The position numbers and the translations under genes were made by a program. A stretch of 64,000 bases of DNA from Nitrospirota bacterium (lineage in GTDB: Bacteria > Nitrospirota > Thermodesulfovibrionia > Thermodesulfovibrionales > JdFR-88), in NCBI GenBank assembly GCA_021812785.1, contig JAKAMR010000001.1, positions 1-64,000 on the forward strand. The letters are read 5' to 3'. Below the pieces are notes generated by a model, which saw nothing but the letters and a program-made list of their open reading frames with translations, had not been told where the DNA came from and did not search any database. Below, one piece after another: positions 24,461 to 32,399 of this stretch; the first letter of the stretch is position 1, and the number at the start of each line of letters is the position of its first letter.

Positions 24461-27400
24461 TTATTCAACCCTTGCCTTTGCCTGGTCCATGAAGGCCTCA
24501 AGCTGTATCGTGGTGGTGGCAGACTCCGAGCCGTCATACGGCATGTTAATGGCGGGCACCCCGTAGTCCCTGCTTACACCCCTCATAAGAGCGGTGACTA
24601 TGGTGCCGGGCATGCACCCGAAGGGCATAGCGTTTACAATACCGGCCACCCCCTTGCCGGCCAGGTCCACCGCCTTGCCGATGCTCAAAATGGTTTCCCC
24701 CTCGAAGGAGTCATGCACATACGGGGCCGCCTTTTCCATGATCTCCCGTGTTTCGGGCTCTTCAATGCTCTTGAGAGATCCCTTGAAATGTTTATTGAAG
24801 CGCTTCTCCACCCTTTTCTGGAAAAAACGCTGAATCGATATCTCAAAAAAGGCGGAATGGTTTTTCCTCAACCGGGCCTTGCGCAGTCCCATCAGGTTCA
24901 CATAATAGATCCACTCCGCAACGGGGGCCAGCCAGACCTCGCCTCCCAGGGCTTCTATCTTCTTTACAAGGTCCTCGTTAGAAAACCGGTTCGAGCGGAC
25001 GAATATCTCCCCAACGATGCCTATAAGGGGTTTTTGTTTTTCTTTTCCCCCATGCCCGTTCCTTATCCCTTCAAAATCTTTCTTCATCCGGATGAGCACA
25101 TCTTCAAGCCCTCCAGGCTTCCCTTTTTTCCCTTTTCCAGTATCACGTTTGCCGTTTGCGGCCTTGCGTTTCCCCTTTATGACGTCGCTTATAAGCAATA
25201 GATAATGTTCATAAAGCTCCTGGGCCGCCCCCTCTCTTGCCTCGTAAGGACGGCTTTCATGCAGGCACTTGATAAGCAGCTCTATGGCAACTATGCCTTT
25301 CCAGGCGGTAAGCGCAAAATCCCTGCCCATAATGCCCAGGTCACGATAAAAACCGGCGTCCTGATTGGGTGCAAAGATGGGGACCTCCGGGAGACCGATG
25401 CTGTCCAGCACCTGTTTATGAAATACATTATACTGCCCGAACCGGCACGGACCGGTCCCCGATGGCATGAAGAAGGCCGACCCCTCCGGCCTGAAATCCG
25501 GGCTGTAGACTTTTTTCAGCATGTCCCCGGTAGTGACCATGTACGGGTAGCATTCCTTGCCGGAGACGAACTTTGCCCCAAGCTCCAATGTCCTGCCGTC
25601 CGGGGCCGGGAGAACCTCCGATTGCGCACCGCACCGCTCCAGGGCGGCGCTCAAGGCGAAGGCATGGTCCGACATACGGGGGATGTAAACCGTCTTGTTT
25701 TTATTGCCTTTGCCGTTTTTCGCGGATATGCGTGTTTTCGGGGCCTGCCCCTTTAGAAACACCTGCGGACGAACCTCTTCCACGGATCTTTCCCGTTTTT
25801 TATTTTTCCCCTCTTTCTTTTCCCACAGGAAACCCTCCACGCTGTCAAGATAGGCCTCCAGGCGCGTCACCGCTCCGGCATCTGCGCTGTGCTCATCTAT
25901 CTCTATATGCAGATAGGGCTTTTGTTTTTGCTTTTGCGTTTTCCCCCCTTCGAACTCGCTCTTTAAATACTTCAAAACGAAGGAATCCGGTCCGCAGGAA
26001 AAATTTCCCAGGAATACGGGGAAAAGAAGCGGATTTTCCCTTATGTATCTTGCGGCCTTAAGTATTCTCTGCCCGCTCCTCCAATACACCTGGGGCCAGT
26101 CCTGGGAAATGCTTACCGCGTCGAGGGGCAGAAAATCCATAGGAATGGAGGCAACCCCAAGCGTGGCAAGCTTCTCCGGTATCTCCAGGTTCACGCCCCT
26201 GTCAAAGGCGTTGTAACTTCTGCCCATAATGACGACCGTCTTGTCCTTTAATCCTGAAAGCACCTCTTTCCCGCGTTGCAGGATGGCTTTTTCGAAGCCC
26301 TGCTGCGCCTCCTGCGCCCTTAAGACCGCCTTTTTGATGACGCCGGCCTTTATGCCAAAGCGCTTCCCTACGGTCTCCCTGAGGGATCTTAAAAGATATG
26401 CTCCACCCCTGCTTAGATCGACCGGGGGGCTGATCATTTTTTGCTTGAGCCCCGGCAGGGCCACGGAAGCAACATACGGTATCGTCTGGGTCTCGGGACA
26501 TGCCTGGCCGTTGCAGAACTCTGAGCCGGGCGGGTTCAGGTTTATAAAACTGGGCAGAAATACGGCGTCCAGAGACCTCTTTTCCAGAAGGTATCTCACA
26601 TGCCCGTGCGCCACCTTAACGGGAAAGCACCCATCAGACAGGACGCTCTCAAGCCCCAGGTTTATGACCTCGCGGTCCGTCCTGGGCGAGACCTCCACAT
26701 TCAGGCCGCACTCCCACAGAAGAGTGCTCCAGAACGGAAGCTGGTCCTCGAAATAAAAGATGTACGGCAACCCAACCGATGGCCGTCCGGGTACAGGGGT
26801 GCGGGCCTCATGAGGCGCCCTGAGAAGAGCTTCCCTCAGCGCAAAAAGATCTTTTTGTTTTTCTTTCCCTTTCCCTTTTTCTTCACTGGCCGGCTGCTGG
26901 TTTTTCCGTCTTATGTCGTACTTTTCACACCGGCCGCCGTAATGGAGCATGCCGCTTTCGCCCTCTATCTTCACCCTGTTTATCTCGCATACGTTCGGGC
27001 AGCCCTTGCACTGGAAAGAGGTTATGCTGTATGGCCTTCCGGCAAGCTCAAAACCCTTGAACGCGCTCTTTGTTTTTTTGCCCGGAAAAGCCGCCTGTTC
27101 AGCCGCCTTTTTGGCGATAAGGGCCATTCCCATTGCGCCCGTGACATCGTGGTTCGGAGGGACGATGACCTCCCGTCCAAGATACTTTTCGAAGGCCGCG
27201 ACCACCGCCTTGTTATATGCGACCCCCCCCTGAAAGAGTATCTTTTTGCCGATGGGTTTTGCGGCAACCACGCGATTTATATAGTTTTGCACGATGGAAT
27301 AGGCAAGCCCGGCCAGAAGATCGTCCCTTTTAGCCCCCCTGCCCAGGTTTGCCATGAGAGAGTTTTCCATGAATACGGTGCACCGCTCCCCCAGCCTGAG

Positions 27401-28951
27401 AGGGTTTTGGGAATTGAAGGCGCATCCGGCGTACTCGTTTTTGACCGAAACATTCAGTTTTTCGGCCTGCTCCTCAATAAAGGAGCCGGTGCCTGCGGCG
27501 CAGGCCTTATTCATCTCGAAATCCACAATGACGCCGTCCCTCAGGCTTATGTATTTCGAGTCCTGCCCCCCTATCTCAAATATAGTGTCCACCTCCGGCT
27601 CTATAGAGGCGGCAGCGGTGGCCTGCGCCGTTATCTCGTTCTTAACGACATCGGCCCCCACGAAATCCGCGATCATGTATCTGCCGGAGCCGGTCGTCCC
27701 CACTCCGGCTATTTCAACATCGCTTCCCAGCTCGGCCGCGATGCCCAAAAACCCTTCTCTCACAGCTTCTATGGGCCTGCCGGCCGTCATCAGGTAACGC
27801 CTGGCCAGCAGCCGCCCCTGGCCGTCTATGACCGCCAGGTTCGTGCTTATGGAACCGATATCGATCCCCAGCCAGGCCCGTATTTTTTGAGTTTTTTGCG
27901 TGCTCTGACCGGCGCTTCTTTTCTCTGGATCCGCGACCGTTTGCCCACCCTCACCCCAGCCCTCTCCCCCCTTCGGTGGAATCGGGCGAGAGAGAGAGGA
28001 AAAATGCGAAGCGGAAGGCGATGAGTCAGGGCATTGATGTCTTTCCCTGAAGCTGTCCCCTGGGGTTATAAGCGGCTTATGGCCGCCCGCCTCTTTCTTT
28101 TCCGCTTCCAGGAAATCCGAAAGCCGCCTGAAAAAAACGGAAACAGCAACCGGCTCCGGGCCCTGGTTTTTCCTCTTTTCCTCCAGCGCTTTCAGCGCCG
28201 CCCCCCAGGCCCCCATGAGGCAAAAATCCTCCGGCACGAACAGGTCCTCTATCTGGAGCACCTCTTTAAAGGCCCGCACCATGGCCTGGTTTGCGGCCAC
28301 ACCCCCCTGAAAGGAAACCGGCCCTGTAAGCGTCCTTCCCCTCATTATCGAGCCCCTGAAGTTCCTGGCGACGGCAAAGCAGAGACCCGCCACTATATCC
28401 TCAACCGGGGTGGCTATCTGCTGCAGGTGTATCATGTCCGATTTGGCAAAAACGCTGCACCTTCCGGCTATCCTCGGAGGTTTTTCCGTCCTGAGCCCAA
28501 GCGTTGAAAACTCCTCTATGGACAGATGCAGCCTTTCGGCCTGCTGGTCCAGGAAGGAGCCGGTGCCGGCCGCGCAGACGGAGTTCATCGAAAAATCCTC
28601 AATGCCCCCGTCCTTAAGGAGTATGAGCTTGGAGTCTTCCCCGCCCAGCTCTATAATGGTCCTTGCCTCCGGACGGAGCTTAAGAGTGCCCGCGGCCTGC
28701 GCCACAACCTCGTTAAGGGGGGCAAGCCCGAGCACCTGGGCGGCAAGCCTTCCGGCCCCGCCCGTTATCTTTAAATAGACCTCTTCGCCTTTCCTTACCT
28801 TTAATGAGAGTTCATTAAGGAATGAAAGGACGGTATCCAGTGGCCGCCCCCTGTGTTTTTCATAACGGTCCCACAGCTTTTCCCTGCCATCGCCATCCAG
28901 GACCACCAGCTTGACGCTCACCGAACCTGCGTCAAGTCCCGCGTAATACAT
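24461..28951 (-). CDS. Giant 2-hydroxyacyl-CoA dehydratase activase-like protein (two BadF/BcrA domains plus HgdB-like C-terminus)
   Basis: 1496 residues from the ATG at 28951, chosen for the GGGGAGGT upstream and because DAGSVSVKLVVLDG follows directly; the frame is open further upstream. Domain 1 (about 1-290) and domain 2 (about 350-630) are both ASKHA activase modules with phosphate-binding loops (GLDAGSVSVK, GIDIGSISTN) and the cluster-helix cysteine motif CAAGTGSF. A Cys-rich segment (CKGCPNVCE) and a DUF2229-like region follow (GLPYIFYFEDQLPFW), then an HgdB-like Fe-S half (SGKECYPYMVTTGD). Activases drive ATP-dependent low-potential electron transfer to dehydratases or benzoyl-CoA reductases. 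Giant fused versions are widespread in anaerobes with unknown targets. No dehydratase subunits lie nearby. At least six A-rich coding tracts give KQKQK-type patches between domains. Confidence 0.88.
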   Translation of the reverse strand: MYYAGLDAGSVSVKLVVLDGDGREKLWDRYEKHRGRPLDTVLSFLNELSLKVRKGEEVYLKITGGAGRLAAQVLGLAPLNEVVAQAAGTLKLRPEARTIIELGGEDSKLILLKDGGIEDFSMNSVCAAGTGSFLDQQAERLHLSIEEFSTLGLRTEKPPRIAGRCSVFAKSDMIHLQQIATPVEDIVAGLCFAVARNFRGSIMRGRTLTGPVSFQGGVAANQAMVRAFKEVLQIEDLFVPEDFCLMGAWGAALKALEEKRKNQGPEPVAVSVFFRRLSDFLEAEKKEAGGHKPLITPGDSFRERHQCPDSSPSASHFSSLSRPIPPKGGEGWGEGGQTVADPEKRSAGQSTQKTQKIRAWLGIDIGSISTNLAVIDGQGRLLARRYLMTAGRPIEAVREGFLGIAAELGSDVEIAGVGTTGSGRYMIADFVGADVVKNEITAQATAAASIEPEVDTIFEIGGQDSKYISLRDGVIVDFEMNKACAAGTGSFIEEQAEKLNVSVKNEYAGCAFNSQNPLRLGERCTVFMENSLMANLGRGAKRDDLLAGLAYSIVQNYINRVVAAKPIGKKILFQGGVAYNKAVVAAFEKYLGREVIVPPNHDVTGAMGMALIAKKAAEQAAFPGKKTKSAFKGFELAGRPYSITSFQCKGCPNVCEINRVKIEGESGMLHYGGRCEKYDIRRKNQQPASEEKGKGKEKQKDLFALREALLRAPHEARTPVPGRPSVGLPYIFYFEDQLPFWSTLLWECGLNVEVSPRTDREVINLGLESVLSDGCFPVKVAHGHVRYLLEKRSLDAVFLPSFINLNPPGSEFCNGQACPETQTIPYVASVALPGLKQKMISPPVDLSRGGAYLLRSLRETVGKRFGIKAGVIKKAVLRAQEAQQGFEKAILQRGKEVLSGLKDKTVVIMGRSYNAFDRGVNLEIPEKLATLGVASIPMDFLPLDAVSISQDWPQVYWRSGQRILKAARYIRENPLLFPVFLGNFSCGPDSFVLKYLKSEFEGGKTQKQKQKPYLHIEIDEHSADAGAVTRLEAYLDSVEGFLWEKKEGKNKKRERSVEEVRPQVFLKGQAPKTRISAKNGKGNKNKTVYIPRMSDHAFALSAALERCGAQSEVLPAPDGRTLELGAKFVSGKECYPYMVTTGDMLKKVYSPDFRPEGSAFFMPSGTGPCRFGQYNVFHKQVLDSIGLPEVPIFAPNQDAGFYRDLGIMGRDFALTAWKGIVAIELLIKCLHESRPYEAREGAAQELYEHYLLLISDVIKGKRKAANGKRDTGKGKKGKPGGLEDVLIRMKKDFEGIRNGHGGKEKQKPLIGIVGEIFVRSNRFSNEDLVKKIEALGGEVWLAPVAEWIYYVNLMGLRKARLRKNHSAFFEISIQRFFQKRVEKRFNKHFKGSLKSIEEPETREIMEKAAPYVHDSFEGETILSIGKAVDLAGKGVAGIVNAMPFGCMPGTIVTALMRGVSRDYGVPAINMPYDGSESATTTIQLEAFMDQAKARVE

Positions 28952-29279
28952 CAGAAAGACCTCCCCGAAGCCAAAGATAGAAGAACGGAAATTTTTTAAA
29001 ACATATTCTATACGAAAAAGGATATCAAAACAGCACCCCGATTGCCATTTAAAGTCAATTTTCTGACATATTTTGTCACCGGCCAAAATATGTGCCTCAT
29101 AACTCATTGAAAATAAAGGGGTTTATTCTGGCACAAATCCTGCATTTATTTAATGCGTCAACGGCAATAAAGGGAGGTGAAAGAAGAACCGGGGCACTCA
29201 GCTCCGGCAGGTTCAAATAAAAAAGCGTAGAGGGATTTTTTAAGACAACCGGCAACATAAAAAAGGAGGAAAAAAGCAA
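28952..29279. other. Divergent intergenic region between activase and prepilin genes
   Basis: Holds the sigma-54-like promoter described separately, a 7-bp hairpin (CCGGGGC 29189-29195, GCTCCGG 29201-29207) in the prepilin leader and a second AGGGAGGTGA (29171-29180) without a convincing start codon. No gene seen. Confidence 0.55.
29129..29144 (+). promoter_or_regulatory. Sigma-54-type promoter for the prepilin gene
   Basis: TGGCAC-AAATC-CTGCA matches the -24/-12 consensus TGGCAC-N5-TTGCA at all but one position, with GG and GC correctly spaced. Transcription would start near 29155, giving a leader of about 125 bases. Sigma-54/PilR control of pilA is well known in Proteobacteria; a similar arrangement is inferred here. 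Confidence 0.65.
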
Positions 29280-29756
29280 ATGTTCAAGGCAGTCAGCAGG
29301 TTAAGGAACAAAAACGAAAAAGGTTTCACGCTCATCGAGCTCCTGGTCGTTCTGGCGATCATAGGCATATTGGCGGCCATAGCCATCCCGGCGTACATGG
29401 GCTACATGAAAGACGCCAAGAAACGCGCCGTCTCGGAAAACTTTGATGCGGCCATGAGATTCGTAAAGGCGGAGATGTCCAGAAACTCGTTCTCTCCGAC
29501 TGATGTTACCGTAGCCGCGAATCTCAGCCTGAACTCGGGCAATAAAAAGAGCCCATGGGATACGTCACTGGCGGCCTTCGTAAATGGCTCTGCCAGCACC
29601 GTAGCTCCCGGAAAGGGACAGGTCATAATAGAGGGCACCAAGTGGGACGATGTAAAAGACGCATGTTCAGCCGGCGTTCCGATATACATTTCTGCGGATA
29701 CCGACTCGACCGGGACTCACATGATGGGCGTCACGCTGGACTGCTCGCAGCTCTGA
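29280..29756 (+). CDS. Type IV prepilin-like protein
   Basis: 158 residues; AAAGGAGG precedes the ATG. The N-terminus has a short basic leader then the prepilin peptidase site G-FTLIELLVVLAIIGILAAIAIPAYMGYM, with the conserved glutamate at position 5 after cleavage. The C-terminal domain (about 50-158) carries two cysteines (DACSAG and LDCSQL) that could form the pilin disulfide loop. It would be a pilus or pseudopilus subunit, cleaved by PilD and assembled in the periplasm. A second prepilin follows after a terminator. No assembly genes are present in the window. Confidence 0.9.
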   Translation: MFKAVSRLRNKNEKGFTLIELLVVLAIIGILAAIAIPAYMGYMKDAKKRAVSENFDAAMRFVKAEMSRNSFSPTDVTVAANLSLNSGNKKSPWDTSLAAFVNGSASTVAPGKGQVIIEGTKWDDVKDACSAGVPIYISADTDSTGTHMMGVTLDCSQL

Positions 29757-29771
29757 TCCGGAATAGCCTTA

Positions 29772-29804
29772 AAAAGGGGCGCGGGCTTTGCCTGCGTCCC
29801 TTTT
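29772..29804 (+). terminator. Intrinsic terminator between the two prepilin genes
   Basis: A 15-bp stem with two G-U pairs (29772-29786 with 29790-29804), three-base TTT loop, ending in TTTT. It should separate most of the first prepilin transcript from the second gene, so the first would be made in excess. Confidence 0.8.
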
Positions 29805-29818
29805 CATTTGAACCGGGA

Positions 29819-30289
29819 ATGAATTATCATCAAAATATGAATAGAAAAGGCTTTACCCTCATAGAGCTCCTTGTGACCCTCGCCATTCTGGGCATATTGG
29901 CCGCTATCGCCATCCCTGCGTACACGGGCTACGAGAGAAGCGGCGCAAGGCAGGAGGCCACTACCAATCTGCAGGGGCTTTCCCTCTGCCTGGAGCAGTA
30001 CTATGCCGATAACGCCTTTTATAACTCACCTGGGGCTGTTCTGCCAGCAAGCTACACCTGGGCGGCGGACGCCAACGGCGTCGTGACGAAAAATGATTTC
30101 GCAAACTGGCTGTCAAGCTTCGTTCCCAAAAAGACGGCAGCGACCGTAAACAATTATGAATACGTGCTTAATGTTACTGCCCCGTCCGCATACACGGCAC
30201 TAGCCATACCCGTGAGAGGCCCTGTGCTTAACGACGGGAACCTGTCGATAGACAACAGCGGGGACAAGCGGCCGGCTAATAAATGGTAG
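29819..30289 (+). CDS. Second type IV prepilin-like protein
   Basis: 156 residues from the ATG at 29819; a second in-frame ATG at 29837 (150 residues) is as likely, since neither has a strong Shine-Dalgarno. The prepilin signature GFTLIELLVTLAILGILAAIAIPAYTGYE is intact. The body resembles PilE-type minor pilins: ARQEATTNLQGLSLCLEQYYADN, then SYTW and an aromatic-rich C-terminal domain. Only one cysteine is visible, so the classical disulfide loop is absent. The two prepilins share the N-terminal helix but diverge after it. Confidence 0.88.
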   Translation: MNYHQNMNRKGFTLIELLVTLAILGILAAIAIPAYTGYERSGARQEATTNLQGLSLCLEQYYADNAFYNSPGAVLPASYTWAADANGVVTKNDFANWLSSFVPKKTAATVNNYEYVLNVTAPSAYTALAIPVRGPVLNDGNLSIDNSGDKRPANKW

Positions 30290-30351
30290 AGCCAGGGAAG
30301 TGATAGAGACAGGAAAGTGGTAGAGGATGACAGGTGCTAGAGGCGGTCGGG
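30284..30351 (+). repeat. 17-bp degenerate tandem repeat spanning a gene junction
   Basis: Four 17-bp units (30284-30300, 30301-30317, 30318-30334, 30335-30351), each beginning TG-TAGAG or TGATAGAG. They span the stop codon of the second prepilin and the GTG start of the next gene, and repeat a GAGG-like ribosome-binding core. Confidence 0.6.
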
Positions 30352-32367
30352 GCGTTTATTGTCTTTGTGCTCCTTTTGCCAGGCATTGCCCCTAACATCT
30401 ATGTTGGCGACAGCCAGCTTTTCAGCACTGCAAGCTATTACCTGAGCACCGCCCATCCCCCAGGCTATCCGCTCTTCATCACCTTGGGGAAGCTCTTCAC
30501 TTTCATTCCCATTAGCTCCATCCCTTTCAGGGTCGGGCTGGTTGCGGTCTTTTTCGCCTGCTTTAGCTGGGTTGTCCTTTTCAAGCTCATAAAGCGGCTC
30601 ACCGGAAACCGGGCACTGGCTTTTTCCTTCTCATTTCTCCCGGTCCTCACCCCGCTTGCCTATGTGCAGTCCATGGAGCAAAAAGGTGTTTACTCGTTGA
30701 ATTCCTTCCTCTGCCTGCTCATGCTTTACCTGGGCGTGAGGGCATACGAGGAAGACGATGTCCGGTTTTTGTATGCGATGGCCTTCCTCTTTGGAATAGG
30801 CGCGGGCAACCACCATACGCTTGCGCTTTTTTTGCTGCCCGCGCTGGTGCCTTTATGGGTTGCGGCCATCCGGAAAAGGAGGTTTGTTTCCCTTGCATGG
30901 CTTCCGGTTTTTTTTGCCGGAGGGTTTCTCATCTACCTCCACCTGTATCTGAGAAGCCTTGCCCTTATCAATAAAGGTTTCATATACAGCGCAGCAACTA
31001 CCCTTCGGGGATTTTTTGCCGTGCTTTTCAGAAAGGGATACGCCTCAAACAGCATTCAGGCGGTGCAGACTCTGGCCAGGCCCAATGAGACGGCGGCATC
31101 CCTGAACGGGGCCAAAAATATCGTGCAATTTGTTTTGGCGTCCCAGTACGGCGCCGCCATGACCGGCATATTCCTGCTCTCGATCATATGGCTTCTTTTT
31201 TCAAAGGAGAGGAAGGCCCTGAAAGCCTATCTCCTGTTTGCCGTTTTCCCATGGATCTTTATCCTGCCGGCAATGACAATGGCCGCCCCGATTCCCGGCG
31301 AACACAACATCTCGGTAGTGAGCCAGTATTATATGCCGCTTCTTTTTCTGCCGCCCGTTTTTATAAGCCTCATGGCAAACAGGATGTGGCTTTATCTCAG
31401 GGCAAAAAAAATAAGGACTCTCCGGGCCGCGCAGGTCTGCCTGCTGCTGCCTTTTTTATACCTGCCCGCTACGCTTCAGCACTCTCTGGGCTCAAATTAC
31501 ATAGCCTATGACCATGCCAAAGACACCCTGAGCGTGCTTCCCGTAAACAGCGTGCTGCTGCTGTATGGAGACAACCCGGTATTCGGCGACTATTACATGC
31601 AATGGGTGGAAAGATACAGGGAGGACGTCGTTGCCTTTGGCCGGGAAGCCCACACGCAGATATACGAGATCGGGGGGAGAACCAGTTTTCTTTTCAATCA
31701 AAGCCTCTTCCGGGATTATATGAGACTCGAAGGCACTAACACCCTGAAAGCGCCATATTCGAGCCTCGATGCGCTATGCCGGCAGGGGAGGCTGTTTGCC
31801 GTGCACCCTATCGCCATGGTGGACGTCCTCAAAAAAAGATACCAGGCGGGACCCGTTGTCGGCCCTCTTTCCTATATGCTCTCCGTAAAGGGAACTTCCG
31901 GGGAACAAGCAAATGAGTTTCTGCTTGAAAATTACCAGAAATTGAATTACGAGAGGGCAGCCACGGTCTATTCCGGCGACCCGTTGGTGAACGAGGAAAA
32001 AAACCAGTACGGGTTCACTCTTGTAGACGCCGCCACCCTAACCGGCAATAAGGCGGAGAAAAACGGACTTCAGGAAGAGGCCATGCGCCTTGTGGCGCCC
32101 GAAAGCTTCATGCCCTGGGTTACAGCCAGTGCCATGCAAAACGGTGGGGAAGCGGGGGCGCTGGCTTTCCTTCGCAAAATAGAAAGCGGCCTGCCCTACT
32201 CCAAAATGGCGGACCTGGCGCATGTGATGGAATACATCGTGCTGTCGGATTCCGGAAGCCCGCAGGCGGCAGCCAAATATGAGTACCTCAGGGAGCACGG
32301 CCTGCTGGAGTACCTGAACGGAGCGGAAAAGTTTTCAAAAATTTTTGGAATGGCCCCCGAAAAATAA
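30334..32367 (+). CDS. DUF2723-type (GT-C-like) multi-pass membrane protein
   Basis: 677 residues from the first in-frame start codon after a stop, a GTG. The N-terminal about 420 residues have ten or more hydrophobic segments. Early motifs GDSQLFSTASYYLSTAHPPGYPLF match the DUF2723/TMEM260 family, in which the acidic residue after the first membrane segment and the AHPPGYPL loop are typical of GT-C glycosyltransferases using polyprenyl-linked sugars. The soluble C-terminal part (about 430-677) is periplasmic or cytoplasmic and not recognised. O-mannosylation of exported proteins, perhaps the pilins just upstream, is a possible role (inference). It is convergent with the TPR protein gene. Confidence 0.75.
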   Translation: MLEAVGAFIVFVLLLPGIAPNIYVGDSQLFSTASYYLSTAHPPGYPLFITLGKLFTFIPISSIPFRVGLVAVFFACFSWVVLFKLIKRLTGNRALAFSFSFLPVLTPLAYVQSMEQKGVYSLNSFLCLLMLYLGVRAYEEDDVRFLYAMAFLFGIGAGNHHTLALFLLPALVPLWVAAIRKRRFVSLAWLPVFFAGGFLIYLHLYLRSLALINKGFIYSAATTLRGFFAVLFRKGYASNSIQAVQTLARPNETAASLNGAKNIVQFVLASQYGAAMTGIFLLSIIWLLFSKERKALKAYLLFAVFPWIFILPAMTMAAPIPGEHNISVVSQYYMPLLFLPPVFISLMANRMWLYLRAKKIRTLRAAQVCLLLPFLYLPATLQHSLGSNYIAYDHAKDTLSVLPVNSVLLLYGDNPVFGDYYMQWVERYREDVVAFGREAHTQIYEIGGRTSFLFNQSLFRDYMRLEGTNTLKAPYSSLDALCRQGRLFAVHPIAMVDVLKKRYQAGPVVGPLSYMLSVKGTSGEQANEFLLENYQKLNYERAATVYSGDPLVNEEKNQYGFTLVDAATLTGNKAEKNGLQEEAMRLVAPESFMPWVTASAMQNGGEAGALAFLRKIESGLPYSKMADLAHVMEYIVLSDSGSPQAAAKYEYLREHGLLEYLNGAEKFSKIFGMAPEK

Positions 32368-32399
32368 AAAACTGCGAACTAAGCGATGGGCGGTGTGCC

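Noticed and set aside
26600..28024. 474-residue plus-strand frame inside the activase gene
   Set aside because: Antisense to a gene with two complete activase domains; no Shine-Dalgarno or recognised domain.
29177..29230. 17-codon leader peptide in the prepilin 5' region
   Set aside because: The GTG lies within its own AGGGAGGTGA, so spacing to a ribosome-binding site is wrong.
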